DNA of 64,000 nt. Source: an uncultured Chitinophaga sp. (GTDB lineage: Bacteria > Bacteroidota > Bacteroidia > Cytophagales > Cyclobacteriaceae). The translations under genes and the position numbers were made by a program. Under the pieces are notes generated by a model that saw only the letters and a program-made list of their open reading frames with translations, did no database searches and was not told where the DNA came from. Location: assembly GCA_902168205.1 (NCBI GenBank), contig CABHOK010000003.1:1798001-1862000 (forward strand). Direction: 5' to 3'. Shown here piece by piece: positions 47,209 through 56,354 of the stretch; position 1 is the stretch's first letter; every line of letters starts with the position of its first letter.

Positions 47209-49345
47209 GGATGCGTTCCGTGATGCTTTCAAGGAAGCAGAGGTGAGTCCCACAGAAAATGTGTGGACGAACATCGAGCTCGACCTTGAAAAAGCGGAGG
47301 GTGACAAGATGAAGCGTAGAATTTTCTTCTACAAGCTTCTCGCTGCTGCATCTATAGCATTTGCTATGAGTGTTGCCGGTGTAGGATATTATATACTCCA
47401 GGATCAACAACGATTTGATGGATCACTTGCTGTGAATCCAAAAACAGAATCATCGTCAGAACGTAATGCGCAAACTCGTACCGGAGAAACTGCCGGTAAC
47501 GATCAGGTAACTGAAAATATAGCCGACAACTCAAAGGCAGATCAGGCTATATCTTCCGATAACGCCATTGTAAACGGACAAGCAAATTCAGGCACGGCAA
47601 ACGAACAGACTGCGACATCTTCTTCGCCTGTATTTGATGATAATAACAACAACGAAAATCCAGCAGAGAATAAATCTATAGCATCTCTGAATACACATGA
47701 TGAGAATACACCCGCTGATTCTGAAAATAAATCCAATAACAAGGCTTCAGCGATCAAACGAGCTGACCAGTCCAATTCAACACAGCGTCAGGCGAAGACA
47801 AATGGTTCTTCATCGAATACTGAAAAGACAAACAGTACTTCCGATCGGGCCAATCAGAATTCAATAGCGAAGACGGAGCAGAAGAGTATCAATCCTGGTA
47901 AGCAAAGTAACACCGCTGATCATGCGGCTCAGAACGCTGTTGCATCAAGGGACGGTAAGCAGAATAACAGTCAACGCAACGCACAGTCTACTGAATCAAC
48001 CGTACTCTCTTCTGACAAGAATACAAAGGGTATGAATGCTATAGCAAACACATCTTCTCAGCAGGTTGCGGCCAATGATGCTTTTAAAAATAGTGACACT
48101 CCTAATCAGCAGAATCAAATTTCGTCAGCGACCGATGGACAAAATAAGGTTGCATCTGTTAACGCGAATAAGGCCGGACAAGAAGTTAACGGCAAGACTA
48201 TATCTGCTGATAACGGTATAGATTCCCGTGCTGACAAGCAAGGTATAGCTTCAAACGAACACGTTGGTTCTGGTAATGACAAGAACAATGCATCGGTAAA
48301 TACTACTTCTGCTATAGCGAATGATAAACAACAGGGTGTAGCTGCTGTCGATAATAAAAATGCTCTTGATAGCAGTCCTGCAGGTAATAAGAATGGAGTT
48401 GATATCAATCCGTTCAGTCGCTACTATACGGCTAACAACGGTGAATTTGGCGCAGTAAATAATACCTCTACACTTGCTTCCAATGAAGGTGTAAAGAAAT
48501 TACCATCACGCGTTGATAAGCCTGTCGACTTTGATGCAACCAAACTTATGCCACAAGTAGATCCACTTATGCTGATGTTGGCAAAACTTGATGAGGAGGG
48601 TAAGAGCAAAAGCGAAGAACAGAAGAAAGAAGAAGATAATAACACTGAGAAACTTTGGACATCGGTTGGTTTTGCTGCCGGTAGTTTTAATACGGTAAAT
48701 TCAAACGCATCAACGTCTCAATCTTTTGCTATGAATAATGTAGCAAGTCAGCAGGCGAAGGCGTCTGGCTCAAGCTACACCGTGGGGCTTAGCATGGGTA
48801 CGCGTTTATCAAAACGCTGGGTGGTGCAGGGCGGTGTAAACTATATGACGCAGTCATCGGACTATACCTCCAACGCGGTGGGGGCTTCATCTGATTTTTC
48901 AAACTTCAGTGCGCCAGCAGTTAACAGCATGATGAGCGAAGCGGATAGTCGCCTGGTATCTACAGCACCGTATACCATCAACAACAGTCTCCGGTTTGTC
49001 AGTATACCGTTGCAGGCAGGTTATATGATTGTGAACAAACGTTTCGGCATACAACTGAACGGAGGTGTCTCAACGGATATGTTCCTGCAGAATACACTTA
49101 CTCCGGAGAGTGATAACGTAAGCAAGACAACGCAGGGCAGTGGTGAAGATTCTCCGTATCGTACGTTCAACTTCAGTGGTCTGGTGGGCACTGAATTCAG
49201 TTATAAGTTTGGACAACATTATCGATTGGCGTTGAATCCGGGAATTCGCTATCCATTCAATTCTATTTATAAATCGGATCAGCCCATCACCGCGATGCCG
49301 CTTACATTCGATGTGGGTTTACGTTTTCGTTATATTTTTCACTAA
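47180..49345 (+). CDS. Dual-membrane-spanning anti-sigma-like protein with outer-membrane barrel
   Basis: The 721-residue product has four parts. Residues 1-47 form a cytoplasmic head (FEDAFRDAFKEAEVSPTENV) like Bacteroidota anti-sigma heads. Residues 49-71 form one hydrophobic helix (LLAAASIAFAMSVAGVGYYI). Residues 75-430 form a low-complexity Asn/Ser/Gln/Ala-rich linker long enough to cross the periplasm. Residues 470-721 form an outer-membrane barrel (VGLSMGTRLSKRWVVQGGVN to DVGLRFRYIFH). This matches the dual-membrane-spanning anti-sigma (Dma) architecture known from Bacteroides. It may pass a surface signal to the overlapping sigma gene. The start could also be the ATG at 47189. Confidence 0.82.
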   Translation: MNDMESRKFEDAFRDAFKEAEVSPTENVWTNIELDLEKAEGDKMKRRIFFYKLLAAASIAFAMSVAGVGYYILQDQQRFDGSLAVNPKTESSSERNAQTRTGETAGNDQVTENIADNSKADQAISSDNAIVNGQANSGTANEQTATSSSPVFDDNNNNENPAENKSIASLNTHDENTPADSENKSNNKASAIKRADQSNSTQRQAKTNGSSSNTEKTNSTSDRANQNSIAKTEQKSINPGKQSNTADHAAQNAVASRDGKQNNSQRNAQSTESTVLSSDKNTKGMNAIANTSSQQVAANDAFKNSDTPNQQNQISSATDGQNKVASVNANKAGQEVNGKTISADNGIDSRADKQGIASNEHVGSGNDKNNASVNTTSAIANDKQQGVAAVDNKNALDSSPAGNKNGVDINPFSRYYTANNGEFGAVNNTSTLASNEGVKKLPSRVDKPVDFDATKLMPQVDPLMLMLAKLDEEGKSKSEEQKKEEDNNTEKLWTSVGFAAGSFNTVNSNASTSQSFAMNNVASQQAKASGSSYTVGLSMGTRLSKRWVVQGGVNYMTQSSDYTSNAVGASSDFSNFSAPAVNSMMSEADSRLVSTAPYTINNSLRFVSIPLQAGYMIVNKRFGIQLNGGVSTDMFLQNTLTPESDNVSKTTQGSGEDSPYRTFNFSGLVGTEFSYKFGQHYRLALNPGIRYPFNSIYKSDQPITAMPLTFDVGLRFRYIFH

Positions 49346-49401
49346 GCTTCCAACCTTTTCGTGTGGGTGAGGGTCTAATCACTAAATAACCCTGAACCGG
49401 T

Positions 49402-50745
49402 ATGGATACTTTAGAGAGCAGGCTTCAAAAACGAATACACGTTTCGCTATATGCGTTACTCTTTCTTACTGGCCTTTTGGGCATCAGTGTTCTGCTGGAA
49501 GGGTGTACGGACAAGTGTGAAGTAACGAACGAATATACTTTTTACGAGCCTGTATATACTACGCTGAACGAACTGCGTTCCAGTGTGTCCGTTACCGCAC
49601 CCGAACCCATCAAGACAGTAGGGAAGATATACTATAAAGATGGATTTCTGTTTGTGAATGAGCCGGGAAAAGGAATTCACGTTATTGACAATCGTAATCC
49701 GGCAGCTCCTGTAAATAAAAATTTTATTACCGTACCGGGAAATTTTGACCTGGCTATAAAAGGCAGCATGCTATATGCCGACAGTTTTATTGACCTGGTG
49801 GTATTGGACATAACATCGCTTGTTGATATAAAAGAAGTAAACCGGCTAGAAAATATTTTCAGTAACTATAACAGCCTCGGCTTTTACCTGGATGCGGAAA
49901 AAGGTCTGGTAACAGATTGGGTAGAGAAACGTAACGTATCCATTGAGAAATCGGATTGTGACACACAATTCAATATTCAACCCTGGGGTGGAGTATATTA
50001 TGAAGACGGAATAGCGTTAGCCAGTTATGTAAAGTTTGATAAGAGCGCAGCCATCGCTCCGGGGAACGGCTCTGGCCCCGGAGTTGGCGGCTCTATGGCA
50101 CGGTTCACCATCAGCCAGGATCATTTATATACCCTCGATCTCGGATCGTTACAGGCTGTTGATATCACCGATGCAAAGAATCCTGTAGCAAAAGCGAAGA
50201 CTTATGTTGGCTGGGACATTGAAACGATCTTTCCACATGAGGAGCATCTCTTTATAGGTTCCAGCAGCGGTATGCATATATTTGATATTACAGCACCGGC
50301 TGCACCGACACATATAAGCACCTATGCGCACATACGCAGCTGCGACCCGGTAATTGTTGATGGTGACTATGCTTATGTAACACTTCGTTCAGGAACTACC
50401 TGCCAGGGCTTTACCAATCAACTTGAGGTGATTGATATCAAAGATGTAACGAGTCCGCAGTTACTGAAGACGTATGCTATGACGAATCCGCACGGACTTG
50501 GAAAGGATAATTCAACGTTGTTTATCTGCGATGGTTCTGCAGGATTGAAAGTATACGATGCCTCTGATATTAACCTGATCGAAAACAAACAGCTGGCGCA
50601 TTATTCAGATATACATGCGTATGATGTAATCCCATTCAACAATACGTTGATGATGATCGGAGAGGATGGTCTCTTTCAGTATGACTATTCCGATCCAAAG
50701 AACATAAAACTGCTTAGCCATATCGTTGCGTCCAATGAAGAATAG
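49402..50745 (+). CDS. LVIVD-repeat lipoprotein
   Basis: The 447-residue protein carries a long signal with lipobox LLEGC (Cys35). The rest is a beta-propeller of LVIVD-type blades, for example GIHVIDNRNPAAPV, LQAVDITDAKNPVAK, MHIFDITAPAAPTHI and LEVIDIKDVTSPQLL. LVIVD propellers are surface or periplasmic proteins of undefined binding role. It lies 56 bp after the anti-sigma-like gene and overlaps the next gene by 20 bp, so it is in the sigma operon and may be an output of that pathway. Confidence 0.88.
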   Translation: MDTLESRLQKRIHVSLYALLFLTGLLGISVLLEGCTDKCEVTNEYTFYEPVYTTLNELRSSVSVTAPEPIKTVGKIYYKDGFLFVNEPGKGIHVIDNRNPAAPVNKNFITVPGNFDLAIKGSMLYADSFIDLVVLDITSLVDIKEVNRLENIFSNYNSLGFYLDAEKGLVTDWVEKRNVSIEKSDCDTQFNIQPWGGVYYEDGIALASYVKFDKSAAIAPGNGSGPGVGGSMARFTISQDHLYTLDLGSLQAVDITDAKNPVAKAKTYVGWDIETIFPHEEHLFIGSSSGMHIFDITAPAAPTHISTYAHIRSCDPVIVDGDYAYVTLRSGTTCQGFTNQLEVIDIKDVTSPQLLKTYAMTNPHGLGKDNSTLFICDGSAGLKVYDASDINLIENKQLAHYSDIHAYDVIPFNNTLMMIGEDGLFQYDYSDPKNIKLLSHIVASNEE

Positions 50746-51325
50746 ACTCCTGCTGGGCTTTTGCTTCATGATGGCAGCGTTTACGCTGTCCGCTCAATCC
50801 GATACGGTTTCATCCAATCATTCTAATCAATTACGATACTCCAATAGTTTCCATGCCGGTGCTTTACTGGGTAAGAAAGGAAATGGAAGCTATACTTCTT
50901 TATCAACCGTACACGGCATACGACATAATCGCCTCTTTGCAGGGCTTGGTGTGGGATACGATGGCTATACCGGCTGGCGTACACTCCCTGCATTTGCAGC
51001 TATTTCATACGACTTCGCGAAGGTTAAGAACAACGCATTCTTTATTCAATTCAATGGAGGTTACTCATTTGCATATCGTACCGAGGAGTATGAGGATAAT
51101 CTTGATTACGATGTAGATGGCGGACAAACTTTCGCAGGCTTACTCGGCTATCGTATCAAAACCGATAAGCTTAGTATATACATCAGTTCCGGCTATAAAT
51201 TTCAGCGCATCAAATATAGCTATACACCTTCATTCTGGTGGTATGCAGATGTAGCGGCACCGGTTACATCGGTTGAGCGTGATATGGAGCGATGGGTGGT
51301 ACAGATCGGTATCGGAATTAATTAG
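50726..51325 (+). CDS. Small outer-membrane beta-barrel-like protein
   Basis: The 199-residue product (or 196 from the ATG at 50735, which gives MKNRLLLGFCFMMAAF as a normal signal peptide) has a cleavage region ending LSAQ. Its mature part alternates hydrophobic strands with turns (NRLFAGLGVGYDGYTGWRTL, FFIQFNGGYSFAYRTEEY) and ends WVVQIGIGIN, as in small outer-membrane barrels. It is the last gene of the sigma operon. Confidence 0.75.
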   Translation: MRPMKNRLLLGFCFMMAAFTLSAQSDTVSSNHSNQLRYSNSFHAGALLGKKGNGSYTSLSTVHGIRHNRLFAGLGVGYDGYTGWRTLPAFAAISYDFAKVKNNAFFIQFNGGYSFAYRTEEYEDNLDYDVDGGQTFAGLLGYRIKTDKLSIYISSGYKFQRIKYSYTPSFWWYADVAAPVTSVERDMERWVVQIGIGIN

Positions 51326-51346
51326 CAAGGCTAATTGTCTCTTTCA

Positions 51347-51367
51347 TAACCAGTCACCGACTGGTTA
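51347..51367. terminator. Hairpin after the sigma operon
   Basis: A 9-bp perfect stem (TAACCAGTC/GACTGGTTA) has a three-base loop, 21 bp past the stop. It lacks a strong T-run and may work together with the hairpin at 51428-51456. Confidence 0.5.
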
Positions 51368-51427
51368 ATAGCACTGGTGTGTCAGGAGGAACACTGATCA
51401 CCTTTTTAGGTAAATGGTTAGTTTTAT

Positions 51428-51456
51428 GGGATGTCGGATGTTCCTGCCGGCATCCC
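51428..51456 (+). terminator. Rho-independent terminator upstream of the KTSC gene
   Basis: GGGATGTCGG (51428-51437) pairs with CCGGCATCCC (51447-51456), with one G.T pair, and six T follow. It ends the sigma operon transcript. Confidence 0.8.
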
Positions 51457-51520
51457 TTTTTTGTGTTTGCCAGCGAATGCTGAGTATATTTACAGGCATT
51501 CATTTTTATCGGTATAGCAC

Positions 51521-51733
51521 ATGATTCGTGAAAAGATTTCATCCACAAGTCTGGCATCGATAGGGTATGATGAAGACCATGCTATACTGGAAGTAGAATT
51601 CCGGACGGGAGAAGTATATCAGTACTTTGATGTACCTGTATCCGAGTATGACGCTTTAATGGTTGCTGATTCTATAGGAGCTTACTTCTCTCATAACATT
51701 CGTCCTAATTACGATTTCCGGCACATTCACTGA
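51521..51733 (+). CDS. KTSC-domain protein
   Basis: The 70-residue protein matches the small KTSC family over its full length: SSTSLASIGYDEDHAILEVE, then FRTGEVYQYFDVPVSEYDAL and ADSIGAYFSHNIRPNYDF. The domain also occurs fused to lysyl-tRNA synthetase-like and other proteins; its role is not settled. It is a single cytosolic gene. Confidence 0.85.
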   Translation: MIREKISSTSLASIGYDEDHAILEVEFRTGEVYQYFDVPVSEYDALMVADSIGAYFSHNIRPNYDFRHIH

Positions 51734-51740
51734 GTTTTAT

Positions 51741-51771
51741 TTTCCGTCCCGATAGCTATCAGGACGGGAAA
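51741..51771. terminator. Bidirectional hairpin between KTSC and ABC-F genes
   Basis: An imperfect inverted repeat TTTCCGTCCCGATAGC and GCTATCAGGACGGGAAA fills the 41-bp gap between two convergent stops. T-rich and A-rich flanks suit termination on both strands. The CCCGATAGCTATC core is a common dispersed word in this phylum. Confidence 0.7.
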
Positions 51772-51774
51772 TAA

Positions 51775-53688
51775 TTACTGATTCAGTTCATCGATAGCAG
51801 TCGCTACCTCTTCCCACTTTTTATTTGCGGCTGCAAGTTCTGCTTCCGTTTTGTTGAAGCTCACTTGTACTTCTTTTAGTTTGGCAGCATTGCTGAATAC
51901 ATCCGGACTCGCCATTTCAAGTTCGAGTTTTGATTTCTGTTCTTCGAGCTTGCTGATCTGTTCTTCTGCTTTCTTTAATTCTTTATCAAGCGTCTTTAGC
52001 TTCGCTTCGTTGCTTGGAGTCTGTGTTTGTTTTTGTTTTACTTCAGGCTCTGCTTTCTTTTGTTTTGGTGGTTCTGCCTTTACACCACTTGCTTCATTCT
52101 TCTTGCGCCAGTATTCGTATTCATCGTACGTGCCCGGATATTCTTTGATCTGCTTGTCTTCTATATACCAGATTTTGTTCGCAATCTGACTTACAAAGTG
52201 ACGGTTGTGAGATACCACGACAAAGCTACCGAGGTACTGTTGCAACGCCTGTATAAGTATATTTTCAGAGATGAAATCAAGGTGGTTGGTAGGTTCATCA
52301 AGGAGGAGGAAGTTGGCTTCCGAGATCAATGTCTTCGCCAATGCCACACGCGATTTTTCTCCTCCTGACAATACCTTGATCTTCTTGAAAACATCTTCGT
52401 CCGAGAAGAGAAAACATCCGAGTACATTTCGCAATTCCTGTTCAGTTTTACCAGAGCCTGCCTGTAACAGCTCTTCCAGTATTTCGTTTTCTACACGCAG
52501 CGATTCGAGTTGGTGCTGTGCATAGAAGGCGCGTATTACGTTAAAGCCCATCACACGTTCACCATCGATAGGTTCTTCACCAGCAATGATACGCAGCAAT
52601 GTAGATTTACCTTTACCGTTGGCACCGATCAACGCGATCTTGTCACCACGTTCAATGTTGATTGATGTATTTTTTAGTATCTCCAACGGTCCGTATGATT
52701 TGGATACATCGTTCAACGTAATAATATAACGACCAGGCTGCTGCTTGAATTTGAAACGGAAATTTACCGCTGCGGTATCATCGACCACTTCTTCAATCAT
52801 ATCCATCCTCTCCAATGCCTTTACGCGCGATTGTACCTGGCGAGCTTTGGTAGCTTTAGCTTTGAAGCGTTCAATGAAGCGTTCGGTCTGTCGTATTTTT
52901 TGTTGCTGATTTTCGTAAGCACCCTGCTGGATCTCCTGGCGAAGTTCTTTCTCCTGCAGGTAGAAGGAATAATTTCCTTCATACGTAACAAGTTGCTGTT
53001 GGGTAACATCAACTGTTTTGGTAATTACATTGTCGAGAAAAGTACGGTCGTGTGATACGATGATTACAGCACCTTCATAATTACGAAGGTAATTTTCAAC
53101 CCACTCGATAGAAGGTAAGTCCAGGTGGTTGGTAGGTTCATCGAGCATGAGCAACGATGGTTTCTCCAACAGTAATTTCGCAAGCATCACGCGCATGCGC
53201 CATCCTCCGGAAAATTGTTTGAGCGGACGATGTAAATCTGCTGTAGAAAACCCAATCCCTTCGAGTACTTCTTCTGCTTTGGACTGAATGGAATAACCAT
53301 CCAGGTGATCGTACTTCTCCTGTAGCTTCGACATCTTCTCAACAAGATCGTCTGAATATTCTGTCTCCAGTTTTTTGATGATCACTTCCAACTGGCGCTC
53401 TATATCTACCACTTCCTTGAATGCGCCCATCGCTACCGTTAGAATGGAGTCTTCAGTCTGATAGGAGAGAAGATCCTGGTTAAGAAAGCCAATCGTACAA
53501 TCATTACTCTTGCTGATGGTGCCGCTGTCAATTTTATACTCACCGTTAATGATCTTTAACAATGTAGATTTACCACGACCGTTCAGGCCGATCAAACCGA
53601 TCTTGTCTTTCGGTTTCACAAACATGTTGGCATTTTCGTAAAGCGCGCGGCCTCCGATGTAATAAGAAAGATTGGTGATGGATATCAT
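51775..53688 (-). CDS. ABC-F family ATP-binding protein
   Basis: The 637-residue protein has two ABC domains in one chain with no membrane part. Walker A motifs are GLNGRGKST (34-42) and GANGKGKST (about 358). Signatures are FSGGWRMRVM and LSGGEKSRVALAKTL. Both Walker B segments read LLMLDEPTNHLD or LLLDEPTNHLD. An arm and inter-domain linker and a C-terminal coiled coil (about 555-637, KELKKAEEQISKLEEQKSKL) are present. ABC-F proteins act on ribosomes to rescue stalled states or protect against antibiotics. The housekeeping type (Uup/EttA/YdiF-like) is more likely than a resistance factor, given its ordinary neighbours. Confidence 0.93.
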   Translation of the reverse strand: MISITNLSYYIGGRALYENANMFVKPKDKIGLIGLNGRGKSTLLKIINGEYKIDSGTISKSNDCTIGFLNQDLLSYQTEDSILTVAMGAFKEVVDIERQLEVIIKKLETEYSDDLVEKMSKLQEKYDHLDGYSIQSKAEEVLEGIGFSTADLHRPLKQFSGGWRMRVMLAKLLLEKPSLLMLDEPTNHLDLPSIEWVENYLRNYEGAVIIVSHDRTFLDNVITKTVDVTQQQLVTYEGNYSFYLQEKELRQEIQQGAYENQQQKIRQTERFIERFKAKATKARQVQSRVKALERMDMIEEVVDDTAAVNFRFKFKQQPGRYIITLNDVSKSYGPLEILKNTSINIERGDKIALIGANGKGKSTLLRIIAGEEPIDGERVMGFNVIRAFYAQHQLESLRVENEILEELLQAGSGKTEQELRNVLGCFLFSDEDVFKKIKVLSGGEKSRVALAKTLISEANFLLLDEPTNHLDFISENILIQALQQYLGSFVVVSHNRHFVSQIANKIWYIEDKQIKEYPGTYDEYEYWRKKNEASGVKAEPPKQKKAEPEVKQKQTQTPSNEAKLKTLDKELKKAEEQISKLEEQKSKLELEMASPDVFSNAAKLKEVQVSFNKTEAELAAANKKWEEVATAIDELNQ

Positions 53689-53715
53689 AGCTGGTAATTC
53701 CCTTCGATCAATGGC

Positions 53716-53729
53716 ACAGGCATGCCTGT
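53716..53729. promoter_or_regulatory. Perfect 14-bp palindrome upstream of the ABC-F gene
   Basis: ACAGGCATGCCTGT is self-complementary and lies 28 bases before the ABC-F start. A minus-strand TAnnTTTG element (TACTTTTG, 53753-53746) is just upstream, so the palindrome would sit near the transcript start, as an operator could. Confidence 0.35.
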
Positions 53730-53745
53730 TACCTCAACTAATCTG

Positions 53746-53753
53746 CAAAAGTA
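53746..53753 (-). promoter_or_regulatory. -7 element (TACTTTTG) of the ABC-F gene
   Basis: On the minus strand TACTTTTG matches TAnnTTTG and lies 57 bases before the ATG. It overlaps an inverted repeat CTGCAAA/TTTGCAG (53743-53767) with an 11-base spacer. Confidence 0.4.
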
Positions 53754-53879
53754 ATGAGTATTTGCAGCATTCCGGAATTTAAAATCTGCCAGACAGCCGA
53801 ATTTTTGCCACTTACGTAATCCGCATCCGCGCAAAACGCAAAAAGCTGTAATTTTCAGCACGATTAAATCCTGAATGTT

Positions 53880-55058
53880 ATGAAATCAATGATCTCCATA
53901 CCCGTACTGATACTGGGACTCATGCTGGCTTGCAGCAATTCCAGTTCTACGGAAGATAAAAACAATGCGACAGAAGTTGGCGGCAACGGTGTGCCGGCCA
54001 TAACCGAATACGCAGCAACGTTGCCACTCGATAAGATCAAACTTCCGGCAGGTTTTAAAATAGAAGTATATGCGGAAGTTGAGAATGCTCGCTCGATGGC
54101 GTTGAGTCCGTCCGGAGTGCTATATGTAGGCAACCGCGATAAAGATAAAGTATACGCTGTAAAAGATACCGATGGTGATTTTAAAGCCGATAAGAAATGG
54201 GTCATTGCCAAAGGACTGAACATGCCGAACGGTGTTGCCTTCAAAGACGGAAACTTATATGTAGCGGAGATAAGCCGCATCACCAAATATAGCGGTATAG
54301 AATCGAAGCTGGACAACCCGCCTGCACCAACGGTAGTGACGGAGAATTACCCGACTGAATCACATCATGGATGGAAATATATAGCGTTTGGTCCGGATGG
54401 TAAACTATATGTACCGGTAGGCGCGCCTTGTAACATCTGTGAATCGAAAGATGAAATATATGCGAGCATCACACGTCTCAATGCCGATGGTACCGGTCGT
54501 GAAATATATGCGAAAGGTGTACGCAATACGGTAGGCTTCACGTGGCATCCTCAAACCAAAGAGCTTTGGTTTACTGACAACGGCCGCGATATGTTGGGTG
54601 ATGATAAACCTGCCTGCGAACTGAATGTAGCTCCGAAGAAAGGTATGCACTTTGGCTATCCATATTGTCATGAAGGTTCCATCAAAGACCCGGAGTTTGG
54701 TGATAAACATGCGTGCTCTGAATTTACAGCACCTGCTGATAAGTTAGGACCACACGTAGCACCGCTCGGATTGAAATTCTATACCGGAAATTCTTTCCCG
54801 GCTGCCTATAAAAATCAAATCTTCGTTGCCGAGCATGGTTCCTGGAATCGCTCGAAGAAGAGTGGCTACAATGTTACACTCGTGAAATTACAGAACAACA
54901 AAGTAACGGGTCACGAATTATTCGCGAGTGGTTGGCTGGATGATGCCACGCAGAAAGACTGGGGGCGTCCGGTAGATGTATTGGTGATGCCCGATGGTTC
55001 ATTACTGGTGTCTGACGACAAAGCGAACGTAATCTATCGCATTACGTATAAGGGCTGA
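53880..55058 (+). CDS. PQQ-dependent sugar dehydrogenase-like lipoprotein
   Basis: The 392-residue protein has a lipobox ending LMLAC (Cys18), a short Ser/Asn linker, and a six-bladed propeller of the glucose/sorbosone dehydrogenase family: LPAGFKIEVYAEVENARSMA, VLYVGNRDKDKVYAV, GVRNTVGFTWHPQTKELWFT, DNGRD, GYPYCHEGS and FVAEHGSWNRS. Family members oxidise sugars with PQQ at the outer face of the envelope. No PQQ synthesis genes are in view, so the cofactor may be imported or the domain may be non-catalytic. Confidence 0.88.
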   Translation: MKSMISIPVLILGLMLACSNSSSTEDKNNATEVGGNGVPAITEYAATLPLDKIKLPAGFKIEVYAEVENARSMALSPSGVLYVGNRDKDKVYAVKDTDGDFKADKKWVIAKGLNMPNGVAFKDGNLYVAEISRITKYSGIESKLDNPPAPTVVTENYPTESHHGWKYIAFGPDGKLYVPVGAPCNICESKDEIYASITRLNADGTGREIYAKGVRNTVGFTWHPQTKELWFTDNGRDMLGDDKPACELNVAPKKGMHFGYPYCHEGSIKDPEFGDKHACSEFTAPADKLGPHVAPLGLKFYTGNSFPAAYKNQIFVAEHGSWNRSKKSGYNVTLVKLQNNKVTGHELFASGWLDDATQKDWGRPVDVLVMPDGSLLVSDDKANVIYRITYKG

Positions 55059-55200
55059 TCGGTCGCACCCGAAAAAAGTAAAGCCTTTGGATGCCCGGTA
55101 TAAATTTACCTTCCGGATGTTCAGAGGCTTTTTCATAAAAAAGTACGATCTTGTTCAAGTAAGTATGTGCCGCAAAACAAAACTCTTAACCCGATTTGTC

Positions 55201-56319
55201 ATGAATAAAATTCTTTGCCTGTGTATCCTGTTGTTCAGTGCCTGTTGCGCACTGGCACAACCTGCTGCGGAACCACCTGTGTTTACGGTTATCAAAAAAA
55301 ATGAGTATACACCTATCAAGAACCAGGCGAATACAGGAACATGCTGGAGTTTTTCAACTACTTCGCTCGTAGAATCTCAAACCATACACAACGGTTTGGG
55401 TACTGTAGATATTTCTGAAATGTATACCGTACGGAATATATATACCGAGAAAGCACGTAACTATATACTTCGCCAGGGCACCGCGCAGTTTGGCCCGGGT
55501 GGATTGGGACACGATGTGATTCGCGCCATAGCTGCGTATGGAGCTGTACCGGAAAGCGCTTATTCCGGATTACCGCTGGGACAGAAGAATCACGATCACA
55601 GCAAGCTGGATGCTCGTCTGAAAACGTACCTGGATAGTCTCTTGAAAGTGCGTCCCATTCCTGCTGACTGGATGAAAGGATTTCAGGGTATACTCGATGA
55701 GACATTGGGTAAAGCACCGGAGACATTTACATACGGTGAGCGTCAGTACACACCAAAAAGTTTTGCAACCGATGTGCTGCATTTCAAAGCGGATGATTAC
55801 GTGAACATCACTTCGTTCAGTCATCACCCGTTCTATACTTCCTTTATATTGGAAGCTCCTGATAATTTTTCGAACGGATCATACTATAATCTGCCGCTGG
55901 AGGAAATGATTAAACTTACCGAGCGCGCTGTGGAGCAAGGCTATTCTATTATGTGGGATGCCGATGTAAGCAACGAGTGCTTCCGGAATAAAGAAGGCTT
56001 TGTATTGCAGTGGAAAGATGGAAAGGTACCCGCTAAACCAACACCCGATGATGAAGAATTGAAATATACCCAGGTGATTCGCCAGATGCTCTATGAAAAT
56101 CTGACAACACAAGACGATCACCTCATGCACCTCGTAGGTCTTGAGAAATCAAAAGGTGGCAAGAAATTTTTCATGGTAAAAAATTCGTGGGGCGAGTACG
56201 GTCCAACAAAAGGATTAGTACACGTATCAGAAGCATACTTTGCTATTAACACCGTGAGTCTCGTAGTGCCCAAAGCTGCCATCGATAAAGCGCTGCTCAC
56301 AAAACTGGGTATACAGTAA
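55201..56319 (+). CDS. Secreted C1-family (papain/bleomycin-hydrolase-like) cysteine peptidase
   Basis: From ATG 55201 the product has 372 residues and a clean signal peptide (MNKILCLCILLFSACCALAQ). A longer in-frame start at 55087 would add 38 residues ahead of the signal and is rejected. Catalytic residues are in place: Cys48 in NQANTGTCWSFSTTSLVESQ, His310 in DDHLMHLVGLEKS, and Asn328 in FMVKNSWGEYGP. The pattern follows aminopeptidase C/bleomycin hydrolase, but this form is exported, so it likely trims peptides in the periplasm or outside. Confidence 0.9.
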   Translation: MNKILCLCILLFSACCALAQPAAEPPVFTVIKKNEYTPIKNQANTGTCWSFSTTSLVESQTIHNGLGTVDISEMYTVRNIYTEKARNYILRQGTAQFGPGGLGHDVIRAIAAYGAVPESAYSGLPLGQKNHDHSKLDARLKTYLDSLLKVRPIPADWMKGFQGILDETLGKAPETFTYGERQYTPKSFATDVLHFKADDYVNITSFSHHPFYTSFILEAPDNFSNGSYYNLPLEEMIKLTERAVEQGYSIMWDADVSNECFRNKEGFVLQWKDGKVPAKPTPDDEELKYTQVIRQMLYENLTTQDDHLMHLVGLEKSKGGKKFFMVKNSWGEYGPTKGLVHVSEAYFAINTVSLVVPKAAIDKALLTKLGIQ

Positions 56320-56354
56320 CTATATAGTAACGCTATTGGCTTAACCTGTCTGCT

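Noticed and set aside
55087-55200. Longer N-terminus for the C1 peptidase
   Set aside because: It would place 38 extra residues before a perfect signal peptide that starts at the ATG at 55201.
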